Source: Leptobrachium leishanense (lineage: Eukaryota; Chordata; Amphibia; Anura; Megophryidae). From it: DNA of 64,000 nucleotides. Of this stretch, positions 11,236-23,567 are shown piece by piece. The notes below the pieces were generated by a model. It saw only the letters and a list, made by a program, of their open reading frames with translations, had not been told where the DNA came from and searched no databases. A program made the position numbers and the translations under genes. Numbering within the stretch: the stretch's first letter is position 1; each line of letters starts with the position of its first letter. Where the stretch lies: contig CM019071.1 of the NCBI GenBank assembly GCA_009667805.1, positions 45,457,593-45,521,592 of the forward strand, written 5' to 3'.

Positions 11236-11417
11236 ATTGTTCAACCAATTAGAGCGGCTGTGATCCAGTATACTTGACATGCGTGGCTGTTCTTTGTAAA
11301 AATGCTTGAATTTAAACATTTCATAATTTATCTCAATAGATACATTTGAAATGGTATACAAAATATACAAGTAGGCGCTTGGTATCCACTTTTAATATAA
11401 AGAGGAAAAGGTGGAGC

Positions 11418-12358
11418 TTAACCCCTTCGCTGCTAAGGACGCGCTCAGCGCGTCCAACTGCATGTCACGTTCCATGCGGTGGACGCGCTGAGCGCATCCT
11501 CTCTTTGGGGTCAGCGTTCGGCCGGGTGCTGAAAAGCGCCGGTTCGTGATCCTTTCCCGGAGCTGGCCGACATCTTGGATGTCGGCCAAGCTTCCGGGAA
11601 TGCCCCCTGAGGACTGGCGTCATCGTGCATAGCACGATGACGCCAGTCCTGGAGTTAACCCCTAACTGCCACCAATGGTGGAGATAGATGGTTCATTGGA
11701 ACCCCCTATCTCCCGATCCGTGGCAGTTAGGGGTTAATGTTCGGTATTGTTGGATCGGCCAGAGCATGGCCGTTCCAACGATACCAAACAGGAGTATAAA
11801 AAAAGTTTGGTAAAAAAAAAAAAATTAAAAAAAAAAATATTTAAAAACAAATTATAAAAAAAAAAATAAACAAGTTTTTTTTCTTTTTTTTGGTTTGTTA
11901 ATGCAGCAATATTGTTCCCATTTCAATTATAATGTGAACAATGATGCTGCACTAACGATTTTTGTATGCGGTGCGTTTGTTAAAAATCGTGTAATTTTCC
12001 CCAAAAAATAATGTAACGAGACCCTATCTCTAATTTTTTTAACAAGCGCACCCCATACAAAATATAACCGCAATTGCTCGCATGTTAAAATGTGAAAAAA
12101 AAACACTTTACATGTTGTAAATTATTGAAAATTCATACTTTATTGCATTTTTTGTTATAATATACAGACAGGTCATGACGTATACATATAATAATGACAT
12201 ATTATGAATCTGCCGTGTCTGACGGAAAGAACGATATATAATATGTCTGGGTCATATACTAAAATAAGCCTTAAAAACACGTTTAAACATGATGAGCAAA
12301 ACCGGTAAAAATTACCTCAGCACAGAGGCGGGAAAAGCCTCAGCAGCGAAAGGGTTAA
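11418..12358. mobile_element. TTAA-flanked MITE, copy 2 (inverted relative to copy 1)
   Basis: TTAA at both ends (11418-11421, 12355-12358), with inverted ends CCCCTTCGCTGCTAAGG and CCTCAGCAGCGAAAGGG. The interior matches copy 1 at 4390-5563 in reverse orientation, including the GGACGCGCTCAGCGCGTCC palindrome and the AATGCAGCAATATTG block. No transposase. Confidence 0.8.
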
Positions 12359-12482
12359 AGAGGAAGGGTGGGTATTAACCAGGAAGAGGTGTGCCCTTGA
12401 CAGGGTGCCTCAAATTTAAATTAGGGGGTGCACGAGTTTAGTCAGGCCTAGGGCAGCACAAAACCTAAATACACCACTGCAT

Positions 12483-13522
12483 ACAGGGTTATTCAAACAA
12501 GTAAGAGGAAAATTAGAGCTGAACACAAACAGCGCAGAAACGTACAAACAGCAGCGGGCACTTTCAGACAGACAATGGTAAAACAGCCTGGTCACTAAGG
12601 GGTTAATGCCATAAAAGACACTTTTTCAAAGAGCCATTAAAAGCCAGTAAAAGTGATGAGCGCGGAGGGAGGGACAGGAGGTCAAGTCTAGTGGAATGCG
12701 CTGCAGCCACTCAGGACAATCTGGGCACTGCAAAGCCTCTGACCGCTCGGCTTAGAGTCCAGTCTTGGCTTTAACTTTGCAACCTGGATGTCAGACCCTG
12801 TTCTTGCACAAATAAAAGATATGCGTATCAATTTAATTTAAATTCTGTATATATATATATATATTATATATATATACCAAAACCGGAATGGACGCACACC
12901 AGGACTTCAAAGAAAATAAAGATAAAAAGTAATGTTTAAATCAATAATACATTAAAAAGATGCCCAAAAGCATCAAAACCGACGTTTCGGCCCTCACAGG
13001 GGCCTTTATCAATATATATTGTATATAAAATAATTGGTGCTAGCCAGGTTTTATTGTTGATTATTATATTTAATAAAGTTTTGCATTTGAAAATGAATAA
13101 AGATATGGCCAAGCCCTTTCCACTTACATATAAGTGTCTTTTATTTCATGGTGTCTTGGGACTGGGCTGAACTGCTGGAAGAAAAATCAGAGCTACCCGA
13201 AAAGGTCACCGAAAATAAAGGCAAATGCACCCGACGATCCACCACAAAACCACTTAATGCATCCGAATAAAAGCCAATGATCCAACGAACAGCCACCAGA
13301 AAAAAACAACGAACGGGGTAAAAAAAAACCAAAAAAACCACTGCTACTTTTAAAAGCTGTTTACAAATAAACTACTGGACAAAAATGTTTGGCATTTACG
13401 TAGAAGTTCTTATGTATAATAATAAAATGGTCTGTCACAGAAAAAAATAAAACGCTATTTAAAAAAAAACCTGAAAATTTTGGAGAATTGACAGCTTTTG
13501 AATAGCTCTGAATAACCCTGTA
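12483..13522. mobile_element. CAGGGTTATTC-family element
   Basis: Opens CAGGGTTATTCAAACAAG and closes GAATAACCCTG at about 13521, with TA on each side. Contains a TA-rich microsatellite (12847-12877) and a GACGTTTCGGCCCTCACAG block (about 12980) typical of a dispersed repeat. It may be a separate element or the displaced right part of 8313-10079. Short open frames show no family. Confidence 0.45.
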
Positions 13523-14449
13523 ATTTTATTATGCGTGAGTGTGAGGACTTAATACAATGTTAAATTCGTTTTAATGTGATTACGATTCGTCCCGTTTTAC
13601 TTCTTTTTCTTCGTTTGAGTTTATGTGCATTCATTTATACCGGTTGGAGAATCTGACTGAGTTTTATCTACAAGTGATCAGTCCCCATATTATTAGAAGA
13701 CGATTCACAGAACATTTTATTATGGACCTGATTTAGGATTTTAAAGATCATAATGTATGGTCGTTGCAAGATGTTTGAAATCATTGTGAAGCTCTGTGTT
13801 CCGTGACTTGGGCAAAGGTTTTTTCAGTATAAGTTTAAACAATGTTATTGCCAGCACTGTGTGTGTGTGTGTGTGTGTATGTGTGTATTTGTGTGTGTTT
13901 GTTTGTGTGTATGTGTGTATTTGTGTGTGTTTGTTTGTGTGTGTGTGTTTGTGTGTTTGTTTGTGTGTGTATTTGTGTGTGTGTCGTTGAAGAGTTTTGC
14001 TGGTTTTTACACTTTGTATTATATGAGATTTGTGTATGTATATAACTTCCACTCACATCACAGTAAACACCTCTGTGACCTTTAAAGAAAAAATTAGTAT
14101 ATAATATGTGAAGGTGCAGAGGAGGAGAAAAATAGACATTAATGTCGAACACACAAATTGCAAACATACCAAAAGGTTCCTTCTGTACCAAACAAGCACA
14201 TTGAAGCTGCAGAAAGCTGTTTATGTTGGTTTGTGAATTTCTCCAATGTCTTCCCATTACAGTCTGTCTGTCTGTCTGTCCATTCCCTGAATAGAAGAAC
14301 GAGATTTCATCATGATTCTGTTTAATATTCAGGACAACGTGTTCCAGGGTAACTTGTTCTCGTCCGTTGTGCTCGTCTCCACCTCCTCTGCTAAGAAGCT
14401 TTTCTATAAATGTATACAATGATCTGAATTCTTATTACTTGATACATGA
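13523..14449. other. Intergenic sequence between the two P450 genes
   Basis: No exon or transposon recognised apart from the TG-rich microsatellite at 13859-13983. This is the 3' side of gene B, whose polyadenylation signal lies at its right end. Confidence 0.5.
13859..13983. repeat. (TG)n-type microsatellite
   Basis: TG repeats with interspersed TTTG and TATG variants. Open frames on both strands here are low-complexity artefacts. Confidence 0.95.
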
Positions 14450-14455
14450 TTTATT
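14450..14455 (-). promoter_or_regulatory. Candidate polyadenylation signal of gene B
   Basis: AATAAA on the minus strand, about 113 bases beyond the TAG stop of exon 9. The position is plausible for a short 3' untranslated region. Confidence 0.5.
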
Positions 14456-14567
14456 CGGAGACGAAGGAATCATCGGATCTACTCATGAGAATTAAGGAAA
14501 TGAAGTGACGGGTTTTGTTGCGGTGGATCCTGCAGCTGTATATATATTCAAAGTAAACGTTAAAGAG

Positions 14568-14749
14568 CTAACGAGGAATAAACGAGAGCTCGTAGTGGAT
14601 GGGGGTGTTTAGGAAGCCGGCCAACTTGGGCGCGATGTCGGCTTCGGTGAATCGAGTCTGTGAGGTCAGCTTGAAGTTCTGCAGAATCGTGGTGAGGAAC
14701 AGAAAGAATTCCATCCGAGCCAGACTTTCTCCGGGGCAAATTCTCTTCC
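14568..14749 (-). CDS. CYP2-like P450 gene B, exon 9 with stop
   Basis: 182 nt, from a TACAG acceptor to TAG (complement of 14568-14570), exactly the CYP2 terminal exon. With exon 8 it forms a canonical haem loop [11 protein letters not shown] (Phe, Gly, Arg, Cys and Gly all present), followed by [18 protein letters not shown]. It ends HYELSFIPR. The gene is transcribed leftward, so genes A and B converge with their stops 7.8 kb apart, as expected for a P450 cluster grown by duplication and inversion. The exon is intact. Subfamily not assigned. Confidence 0.96.
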
Positions 14750-15009
14750 CTGTACAAGGACACAAATGTATTTTACATATTGGTAATCTCTAGTTGTTAC
14801 TCAGTATCAGGGATCAAGAGGAGCAGGAACATGTGGGAGCTCAGTTCCTTCGCTAGTAAGTTTCCATTTGGTCTATGAAAAAGCGGGACCCTGTCAGGAT
14901 TACCCCAGGGATAGGGATTCTCATCACCATGTGTAAAAAGTCCATTGATGGGGAGAACCCTGGGAACATAGGCACAAAAAAAAGACCTAAACCAGGTAAC
15001 GGACTCGTG
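14750..15009. other. Start of gene B intron 8
   Basis: Unremarkable intronic sequence between the exon 9 acceptor and the left arm of the large palindrome. Confidence 0.5.
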
Positions 15010-15958
15010 TTTACTAATATATAACCTTTATTGATTTATTGAAAAGAAAAGACGACCACATATATAAAAACTGATAGTCAGACATTAAAAACAAAGGATG
15101 TGTTGATTATTAGAATGTGGATGAGATATATTAGCTCAGACGACTCAATTTATTAGAAAAAGAGAAATGTATCCAATAAATGTATTAGATACAATGAAAG
15201 CTGAGTTGTTTGGAGGGAGAGTGATACGTCAATGTTGATACAATTGCTCTACTGGTTGATACATTCTGCTGGAATAACTCAAGAATCAATATGTTTATGT
15301 CACTATTCACACACCTATCATCGGATGATATGAGAGAGTAAGAAACACATGTATTTAAGTCCAGGCTTGGGAAGTCCGCAGCAGAAGGGAATCCTCAGCC
15401 CCTGTGTAAGCTTACTCACAACGTATAAAATATCACTGCTCCTTCTGGGGAATTGTCCAGGCTTTGACCATGAGACGTATGAGATATATTAGCATCTAAT
15501 TCACATATGGAGGCATATAAACCCAGGGGGGGCAGTGTTGAAAATGGGGTGTTTGCCTGATGGTTACAGATTCTAAAGAAAAATACTGACTTAAAAGGAG
15601 AAAAGCACAAACTGGAAGGAGACGTTCGACTCAAAATCCAGTACAACATAATCGCTGGACTTTGTAAATCACGAAACGTGTCTCCCACAAGAAGCTGCGC
15701 GGCGCCCAGTTACACAGCGTAATCAATTAGCTCTCCTAGATTGTGAGTTCCTACGGGAATAGGGCCCTCATCTCCTCCTGTACTGTTTGTCAAATGTTGT
15801 TCAATGTATTGTAACCCTGTCTATACTGTGCCTATTGTACAGCGCCGCGGAATATGCTGGCGCTTTATAAATAAATTAATAATAGATCAAGGGAGCTGTT
15901 AATTGCTCAAATAGCAAATACTAACGCTGTGTTTTTTTCCCTTTTTCTCCAAGAGTCT

Positions 15959-16973
15959 TTAACCCCTTAGTGATTGGGTGATTTTACCATTGCACACAAA
16001 AGATGAGGAAAGCACACATCCCACAACCACAGGAAATACACACCCTTTACATATGGACAGTGTGTCACTCAAATAGAAAAAATACATTTACCAATGCACG
16101 TGTTGTCGATGTGCTGGCACTCTACGGGCCATATTACATAGTTGGTGCTAACTTAACCAGAGCTGTTGTAAACTTCCCAGAGCCATTATAGCCTATGGAG
16201 GTTTTAAGTTTACAACAGCTCTGGCTAAGTTAGCACCATGTATGTAATATGGCCCTACATGTGGGAAAAGCACAGAATAAAAAACACAATTACCCAGTAT
16301 ATATATATATACAGACAATATGGTGAAATTCCTATAGCGATAGTTCACTCACGTGGACTAGAGCCTGTACAATTCAAGGCTCTATATGTAGGCAGTGGGT
16401 CCCTTCAGGGATGACCCCATCCCCTCTTCACACGCTCTTATGTTCAACATGTACCATGATTTTACCATTGTCCGTCCGAAAGTGCCCGCTGCTGTTTTTA
16501 TTTCCACACTGTTTGTGTTTAGCTCTAATTTTCCTCTTACTCGTTCATCCAAGATGTCAGCCACTTCTGTATGTGAATCGTGATCCGGCACCTAAGGGGC
16601 AAAAGAGAGGAACTGCTGAAAAGGGCAGACTCTGTCCTTTCCAGCGGTACCTATTTTTTTGTAGCTTTAGCCATTTGGGAGGGAGAGGCATCCAAAGGAC
16701 CAACTCTCCCCTTTCAGGTTCTACTGCAGAAGCAGGGGGATGCCTGAAAGTGACCTCATCGCACACGACAATGATGTCATTGTGATGGTTGGGGCCTATA
16801 AAATTGCTGGGCAGACTTCAGAGAAGTCATTCAAGTGTTGGAGCCTGGACAGAGAAGTGAATATAGAGAGGGAGGGGGGATAAAGGACCATGATGTACAT
16901 AGTATGTCCTTGGTCCTTAAGGGGAGTTTTCCCCAGGATGTATTATGTACACCAGTGGTCCTTAAGGGGTTAA
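15959..16973. mobile_element. TTAA-flanked MITE, copy 3
   Basis: TTAA at 15959-15962 and 16970-16973, with ends CCCCTTAGTGATTGG and CCTTAAGGGG. The opposite palindrome arm has a single TTAA at the corresponding place (GAATGTGTTAAATAAAGAC near 19090), giving an in-window empty site. A smaller hairpin MITE is nested at 16127-16257. Confidence 0.75.
16127..16257. mobile_element. Small hairpin MITE
   Basis: GGGCCATATTACATAGTTGG and its near reverse complement end the element, with inner arms AGAGCTGTTGTAAACTT and AAGTTTACAACAGCTCT around a loop of about 30 bp. Not coding. Confidence 0.8.
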
Positions 16974-17155
16974 CACATTCCACTCATATGCGATCACTGG
17001 TGGTAAGGAAGGTAGCAAAATAACACCGCCCGCCTGTGCTGAGAATTGCGTGTGCATCGGAGGTCAGCGGATAAATCTGACTTGAAGGGGAGGTTTAGAA
17101 ACTCAGTGAACAGCAGGGTAATCGTTAACGAGCTCCTAATGACAAACACACACAA

Positions 17156-17689
17156 AAAGAAAATCCCTTCTTTCCACAATAAACTCAGCTTAACTCCATA
17201 ATCAGAATCAAAGTGAAGCTCAAAGGGTTAGTGGTTTTACACACACTGCCAGCTCGGCTAAGTCTGGGTTGAGCTGCTTTACATATCGCTGTCTTTTTTC
17301 AATTTACGTCCAACATTTTTGCACGGGCTGTGCTACTGTGTAACCTTGTGTACCAGTGATTAAATATGAGCAGAATGTTCAAAAGATCCGTATTGTGAAC
17401 TAAACTACATTGTTATTTGAGCAACTAATAACTCCTTAGAGCTCTACCCGATCACGAATAATACTTACGGGGATAATCGCTGACTTTCCAACGTGTTTAA
17501 ACTAATGACACACAGGGTTATTCAGAGAGAGGTGAAAAGCAGGAGAATGACTGGAGAATGGAAAATTCTAGGTCGAAATAGCCGATTTGGAAAGTGAGAT
17601 GAACGGGAGAATTTTTCTGGTTTGGATATTTTGACCTCGAATTTTCCATTCTCCAGTCATTCTCCTGCTTTTCACCTCTCTTTGAATAA
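17156..17689. repeat. Spacer of the large palindrome with a foldback MITE
   Basis: Central unpaired part of the palindrome. About 17513-17695 is a compact foldback element: CAGGGTTATTCAGAGAG at the left and CTCTTTGAATAACCCTG at the right, with long inverted arms (AGCAGGAGAATGACTGGAG and its complement). Confidence 0.75.
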
Positions 17690-17848
17690 CCCTGACAGTG
17701 TTTGGCATTAGGAGCTCAGGTTAATGATTTTCCTGCTGTTCACTGAATTTCTAAACCTCTCATTCAAGTCAGTGATTTATTTGCTGTCCGCAGATACCTG
17801 CACAAATCTCTGCATGGGCAGGTGCTGTTATTTTGCTACCTTGCTTAC

Positions 17849-19060
17849 CAGCAGCGCTGCCAACAAAATTCATGGGGCCCCTTCCCTTAGCTGCCTTCCG
17901 AAACTGTTCCCCTCCAGCAAGGGGATAAAAAAAAGTGTTCCCTGGTAAGAGACTGTACAGTCTGCATCTGTACTTGGTGCAGACCATACTATATCACTCC
18001 CTCAGTGATGTATCAGATTGGCCCCAGGTGCCACAGCCCAGAAGGGAATGTATTGGTATCTTGCTGGGCCAGTCCCGGGTGGCATGGATAAACCCTTACA
18101 TCAGTGCCATGTAGATAATAGGCTTGTGCACCGATTTTTTTTTCGGTTCGATTTGTTCAGATGTTTAAAATTTTCGATTCGGCTCGTTTCGATCGATTTC
18201 TGTTTCGATTCACTTCGGCTCGTTTTTCGTGTACATTTTTTTTTTCGGAATATCGACCATTTTTCGTATTTTCGTGTCACTTTGCTCGTTTTTTGCATCG
18301 ACTTTTCGTGATTTCAGAAATTTTCGTTTTTTCGGAACGTCTGTTCTCCTCGTTTCAAAGTGTCTAACTCGATTCGTTTTGACGTAAACTACTATGGTTT
18401 ACTTTTTTTATACTTTATGTATTTTTTTATAATAAATTTTTGGTTTTGTTTTTCGGATCCGATAATTCATTCTGTCGATACGATAATTCTGGCGATTCTA
18501 TCGTGTTTTTTTTTTATTAAATAAAGATCCTTTTTTTCTTATGAATATACATTTCACAACTTTATTTAATCATATTAAAATGGTATGAATGCCAAGGAAC
18601 AAAAAAAATGAACAAAACGATTTAAAAAAACGCTAAACTGACCCGAATGCCACAAGAAACAAGTGATGCGCATTTACAAATACAACATTTACAGAATCAG
18701 CGATATAACCGATAATAGTTAAATATACGATGTCCAGAATTACCGAAATGGAACCGAAATCACGAATGGATCCGAAATCATGAATAGAGCAAAAATAAAT
18801 TTCGATTTGACACATTTCAAGTCCATTCGAAAAATCCGAAAATTTTTCGTTTCAGCTCGGAAAACTTTTCGGATCTGTTGGTTGTGGGTCTGATCCGATT
18901 CGGAAATTCGGCCGAATCCGAAGACACGAATCGGAAATTTCGTTAAAATTCCGAAATTCCAAACCCGAAACGCACATCCCTAGTAGATAAGCAACGCACA
19001 GTTTGCAAGAAGCCACTGGGCCCCCTGAACATAGCATGGGCTGTCACCCCGATGTCCGCT
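17849..19060. mobile_element. Insertion with TTGCTTAC target duplication
   Basis: TTGCTTAC occurs at 17841-17848 and 19061-19068, the match extending to 11 bp if CAG is included, and the left palindrome arm has the site only once. The 8-bp length suggests hAT, but the two ends (CAGCGCTGCCAAC and GATGTCCGCT) are not clearly inverted repeats. A second hAT (18119-18982) is nested inside. Confidence 0.55.
18111..18990. mobile_element. hAT MITE with GTAGATAA target duplication
   Basis: The element 18119-18982 starts TAGGCTTGTGCACCGA and ends GCACATCCCTA, flanked on both sides by GTAGATAA, a perfect 8-bp duplication. The interior is rich in TTTCG/CGAAA motifs and is non-coding. A shorter relative in the opposite orientation is at 37084-37517. 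Confidence 0.88.
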
Positions 19061-20510
19061 TTGCTTACCAGTGATCGCATATGAGTGGAATGTGTTAAAT
19101 AAAGACTCTTGCAAAAATAAAGGGGGAAAACACAGGGTTAGTATTTGCTATTTGAGCAATTAATAACTCCCTTGAGATCTAATTGATTACGCTGTGTAAC
19201 TGGGCGCCGCACAGCTTCTTGTGGGAGACACGTTTCGTGATTTACAAAGTCCAGCGATTATGTTGTACTGGATTTTGTGTCTAACTTCTCCTTCCAGTCT
19301 GTGCTTTTCTCGTTTAAGTCAGTATTTTTGTTTAGAATCTGCAACCATCAGGCAAACACCCCTTTTTCAACACTGCCCCCCCTGGGTTTATATGTCTCCC
19401 ACTGATGTGCGGTGAGGTCAGTGGCTGGTGAGGCACTGGCCAGTAGGGATGAGCTGTTCGGTTCGGACGGCTCGGAGTTCGACCCGAACTTTGGGTGTTC
19501 GAAAGTTCACGAACTTCGAACTTTTTGGGTGTGTTCGGTTCGAGTTTTTAAAAAAAGTGTAGAAAATGCTTAAAAAAATACTAAAAAAAATCTAGAAATA
19601 AAGAGACTCTTTACTGCAGAATATTATAAGCAACGGTTTATTAGATATGGAGTTAAAAACTAATGTGTACGTGCAAAGATTCTCAACTCTAAATGACCTG
19701 TTTTTTTCAAACGTTATAACAACAACAGATGTTTTAGTCTGGTCTAATCAATTTGATATATTGTAGACTATACTGAGGGTGAGGGGGTGGGGTGGTGTCT
19801 GCTTCTGATTGAGATTTGAGAAGTGTTAATTTCCCTCCTAAAACTTCTAATATGCTGTATTTCACCGCTGTGTGCTCGGCTCATTTTTACCGCTTCTGCT
19901 CATCATGTTTAAACGCGATTTTGAAGCCACATTTTGTTAAATGACCGACATGTTAGATATCATTCTTTCCGGCAGACTCTGCAGATTCATAATATATCAT
20001 TTTTATATGTATACGTCCTGTCTGTATATTATGAAAAAAAATGCAATAAAAATTGAATTTTTAATCATCTGCAGTGTGTAAAGTGTTGGTTTTTTTCACA
20101 TTTTAGCACATGATCGTTTGCGGTTATGTTTTCAATGGGGTGCGCTTGTACAAAAATTAGAAATGGGGACTTGTTACATTTTGTGGGGGGAATTACGTGA
20201 TTTATAGCAAACGCACACCATAGAAAAAAATCATTAGTGCATCATCGTTCACATTATAATTGCAATGTGAACAATATTGCTGCATTAATAAAGATAACAC
20301 AAAAAAATACCTGTTTTTTTTTTTTTGTTTTTGTTTACCTTATACCTGGTCATGTTGGGTATCATTCGAAAGGCCATGCTCAGGCCTTTCGATTGACACC
20401 CTCCATGACCCACTAGATGCCTGGAGATATCGTGGTTCAAATGAACCCCCTATCTCCACCAGGGGATTGGCCTGGGCAATATATATACGCATGATGTGAG
20501 CTGGCCTGGG

Positions 20511-20546
<36 letters not shown>

Positions 20547-20655
20547 GATGAAAATTTGCAAAGGATAAGGCACGCAAAGTGAAATTTTGATGTGTCTGAA
20601 ATTGAAACTTAGGTGACAACTCTTATTTTTTTTTCCGTTAATTTATAATTGTTCA

Positions 20656-20720
20656 TAGAAACATAGAAAAATGTCAGCAGATAAGAACCTTTCGGCCCAT
20701 CTAGTCTGCCCAACTGTTCA
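20656..20720 (-). mobile_element. CR1-like LINE 3' tail
   Basis: Minus-strand GGGCAGACTAGATGGGCC followed by TTCTTATCTGC and CTATGTTTCTATG, the same tail that ends the LINE at 24763-26047. Only the tail is present. Confidence 0.8.
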
Positions 20721-21089
20721 ATACAGATAATTTAAAATGGTTTAATACAGTTTATTTATATTTATTTTACCTTTACTATTGGTGCTTTTCAAACTTTATT
20801 CTTAAGTAAAAAGAAATTTAGCAGTTTCATGTTGTGTCGTTTTTTTTGGGGGGTGCAAGTAGCTGGTCTTGCCTAGGGCGCAAAATAGTCTAGCACCGGC
20901 CCTGACCGCATGGTCCACCCCTGCACTCTTCCACAATACCACAGAGGGGTTACTGTATGATGGCACTTGCTGGCCTGGCACCAAAGGCACAATATTTGGC
21001 TGCACTGCCACTGACGCCTGTATCAGATTCATATCCTCAGAGGGGTGAGACTGTGTGACGGCACTGTTGCCGACGCTAAAGGCCCAATT

Positions 21090-21522
21090 TTAGGCTAGGG
21101 TCAAACGAACGCATTTTTCGCAGCGAACGTCAAAAAGTGCGTCCGAACGCATTAAGGTGTTTTTTCACGGAAAGCGCTTAAACGGTCATACGATGCGCAT
21201 TTTTGTGCGTGATTTTTTACGGATCCAATCCAGGAAACTTTGGGTGTCTGGACGTTATGTTGGCCGGACATGAGCAGCGCCTGACGTCTCCTAATCACGC
21301 ACACACGCCATTATGCGGACGCAGCGCACTCTGTACATCAGTACTAGCGGTTCAGCGTTCTCGAAAAAATGTGTTAATTTTCCACTTGCGTTGTGCGGCC
21401 GGACTTTCGTGCGGCCCTACTTCGTATATTGGCCGTCATTGCGTGTCATTTGCTGCTAGTGCGACCGTGATCAAGTGCGCCTAAACGCACGTTAAAAGTG
21501 CACTAGTCTGACCCCAGCTTTA
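21090..21522. mobile_element. PIF/Harbinger-like MITE, copy 1
   Basis: The element 21093-21519 begins GGCTAGGGTCAAACGAACGC and ends ...ACTAGTCTGACCCCAGCT, inverted with a few changes. It is flanked by TTA on both sides, fitting the TWA target of PIF/Harbinger elements. The interior is rich in CG-containing motifs such as GTGCG. Non-coding. Confidence 0.7.
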
Positions 21523-23268
21523 AAGCACCTATTGTTACTTTCATCCAAAGCCTGCATAAGTTTCATAATAATTTAGCCAAAAAAAATCACTAAACTTTTT
21601 CTGCGTGTCCGAAAATGTCTCCTCTTTTCATACAGACTGCCGCCCCAAGCAGTTGTTTATGGATAGATTAAAGGAAAAGCATTTACCGTCATTTGAAACA
21701 TAATTTTTTTGTTTTTAAGTGTTTCTATACATCCTAGAAATCCACCACTTCACAGGCAGGTTATGGGGACCTCCTAGGCACGATATTTGAAGGAATTTTT
21801 CGTCTTTATTTTTAAACCTTAGTTCATGGAAAACTCACTGTCCCTTTAAAAACTTTTTTTTAAAACTTTTTGTCCTTGTTTCCTATCCCCCAGGGCACTA
21901 CCCGGACCCCCATACACCTTTTATGGCAAATATCTAGCATATATGCCCTCTTGGAGGGCACTCTAAAAACCGAATTTTCAGCCCCATTGATTTGTATTGA
22001 GTTCGAGTTTGGGTTCGGATTCGGATTCGAACATTTGGAAAGTTCGGGTTCGGCTCCGAACCGAACTCGGGGGGTGTTCGGCTCATCCCTACTGGCCAGT
22101 ATCAGAGCCAAATATACACAGGGTTGCGCAGTCGCAATTTACGCATTTGATTATCGTTATATAGGAGAATAGAGTTTCACTATTTATAAAGTAATGTTCG
22201 CATTTTTTGGGGGGTTATAAGAGCATGCACTTACAATACTGACTAATAGAGGGCGCTATTACACACATGCTGATTGCTAAGCTCTGCCTCCCAGCCCCCC
22301 CCCCACGACCGATGAGAACAGTCACATGACTATCCTGCGTCAATCCATGGGGAGCTCTGCCTCCCATGGGGGTGGTTTTTTTAAAAAAAAGAAGTGCTTG
22401 AGACCAATGGAGCTTTCCCATTGGCTCAAGCTTTCAATTGCTCTCAGTGTCTCTGGAAGCATTGAAAAGTGTAGAACCAGGAAGTCAGCTTCAGCTACGC
22501 AATTAGTGTAGCATTCAGCTGCGCAAATTGCGTAGGCTAGGCTGGCTCAGTGCTGCCCCTGCTGTCTGTGTAGTGAATCTCTCACACACACACATACAGT
22601 ACACACACACACACAGCAGCCGGCAAACTGAAGTGCGTGGAGAGGTGACTATGAGAACTTTTTCAATAAATAACATTTTATTTACAGTTTAAATATACAC
22701 ACATGTCATTACAGCACAAAGAGCATATTAATTTACTGGAATGGCAGGGGAGGCTCTGTACGTTCCTGATGTCTTCATATGTGAATTAGATGCTAATATA
22801 GCTCATGCGTCTCATGGTCAAAGCCTGGACAATTCCCCAGAAGGAGCAGTGATATTTTATACGTTGTGAGTAAGCTTACACAGTGGCTGAGGATTCCCTT
22901 CTGCTGCAGACTTCCCAAGCCTGGAATTAAATACATGTGTTTCTTACTCTCTCATATCATCCGATGATAGGTGTGTGAATAGTGACATAAACATATTGAT
23001 TCTTGAGTTATTCCAGCAGAATATATCAACCAGTAGAGCAATTGTATCAACATTGACGTATCACTCTCCCTCCAAACAACTCCGCTTTCATTGTATCTAA
23101 TACATTTATTGGATACATTTCTCTTTTTCTAATAAATTGAGTCGTCTGAGCTAATATATCTCATCCACATTCTAATAATCAACACATCCTTTGTTTTTAA
23201 TGTCTGACTATCAGTTTTTATATATGTGGTCGTCTTTTCTTTTCAATAAATCAATAAAGGGTTATATT

Positions 23269-23567
23269 CCATTTGGTCCACACTCTGCTGGTGGATGTAT
23301 ACTCTGTCAATGATTGGATGAACCCATATCCACCCCGTATGGTTTACTATAAATATTATCACAATAATGTAAACAAATTGAAATGACCAATTGACAGATA
23401 ACTTGTGTCGGTGTCATTCATTTCCATAAATATTGGCTGCTCTATCCTAGGGGACCGCAGCAGAGACCAGAGACCTGTAGACTGCTGGGGCGGACCATTG
23501 CCAGACCCCCGGATAGGGACAGAGACCCTAACCTCTATGTGTAACACTTTTTGTAAATTTGTATCAC
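23269..23567. other. Gene B intron 8 proximal to exon 8
   Basis: No repeat or exon recognised. Ends at the GTGATAC donor of exon 8. Confidence 0.5.

Larger units (their letters stand above)
10080..12479. mobile_element. hAT-like element with CAGTGGTGTA termini
   Basis: Starts CAGTGGTGTACTTAG and ends ...TACACCACTG, matching hAT-style inverted ends. The flanking octamers (CACCAGAG and CATACAGG) do not match well, so the target duplication is eroded or the true ends differ slightly. It contains a hairpin (10498-10590), a tandem array (10850-11235) and a nested TTAA element (11418-12358). No transposase. Confidence 0.6.
15010..17155. repeat. Left arm of a large imperfect palindrome
   Basis: Reads as the reverse complement of parts of 17690-23268 in collinear order: 15010-15520 pairs with 22779-23268, 15521-15958 with 19085-19397, and 16974-17155 with 19061-19084 plus 17690-17848. 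Example: GAGACACGTTTCGTGATTT at 19226 against AAATCACGAAACGTGTCTC at 15667. The left arm carries a TTAA element (15959-16973) absent from the right arm. It lies in intron 8 of gene B. Confidence 0.8.
19436..22099. mobile_element. hAT non-autonomous element, GTTCG family copy 1
   Basis: The element 19444-22091 starts TAGGGATGAGCTGTTCGG and ends CGGCTCATCCCTA, with CTGGCCAG on both sides as a perfect 8-bp target duplication. The subterminal regions are packed with GTTCG/CGAAC motifs. The interior includes a TTAA-family segment (about 19858-20570), a TA microsatellite (20510-20541), a CR1 tail (20656-20720) and a Harbinger-like MITE (21093-21519). No transposase. Confidence 0.88.
17690..23268. 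repeat. Right arm of the large palindrome, split by insertions
   Basis: Arm segments are 17690-17848, 19061-19397 and 22779-23268, complementary to the left arm. The gaps hold a 1.2-kb insertion with duplicated TTGCTTAC (17849-19060) and a block of about 3.4 kb (19398-22778) that contains the hAT element 19444-22091. No exon is present. Confidence 0.78.

Noticed and set aside
13741..14419. Open frames across the TG tract
   Set aside because: Low-complexity Cys/Val or His/Thr translation with no flanking conservation.
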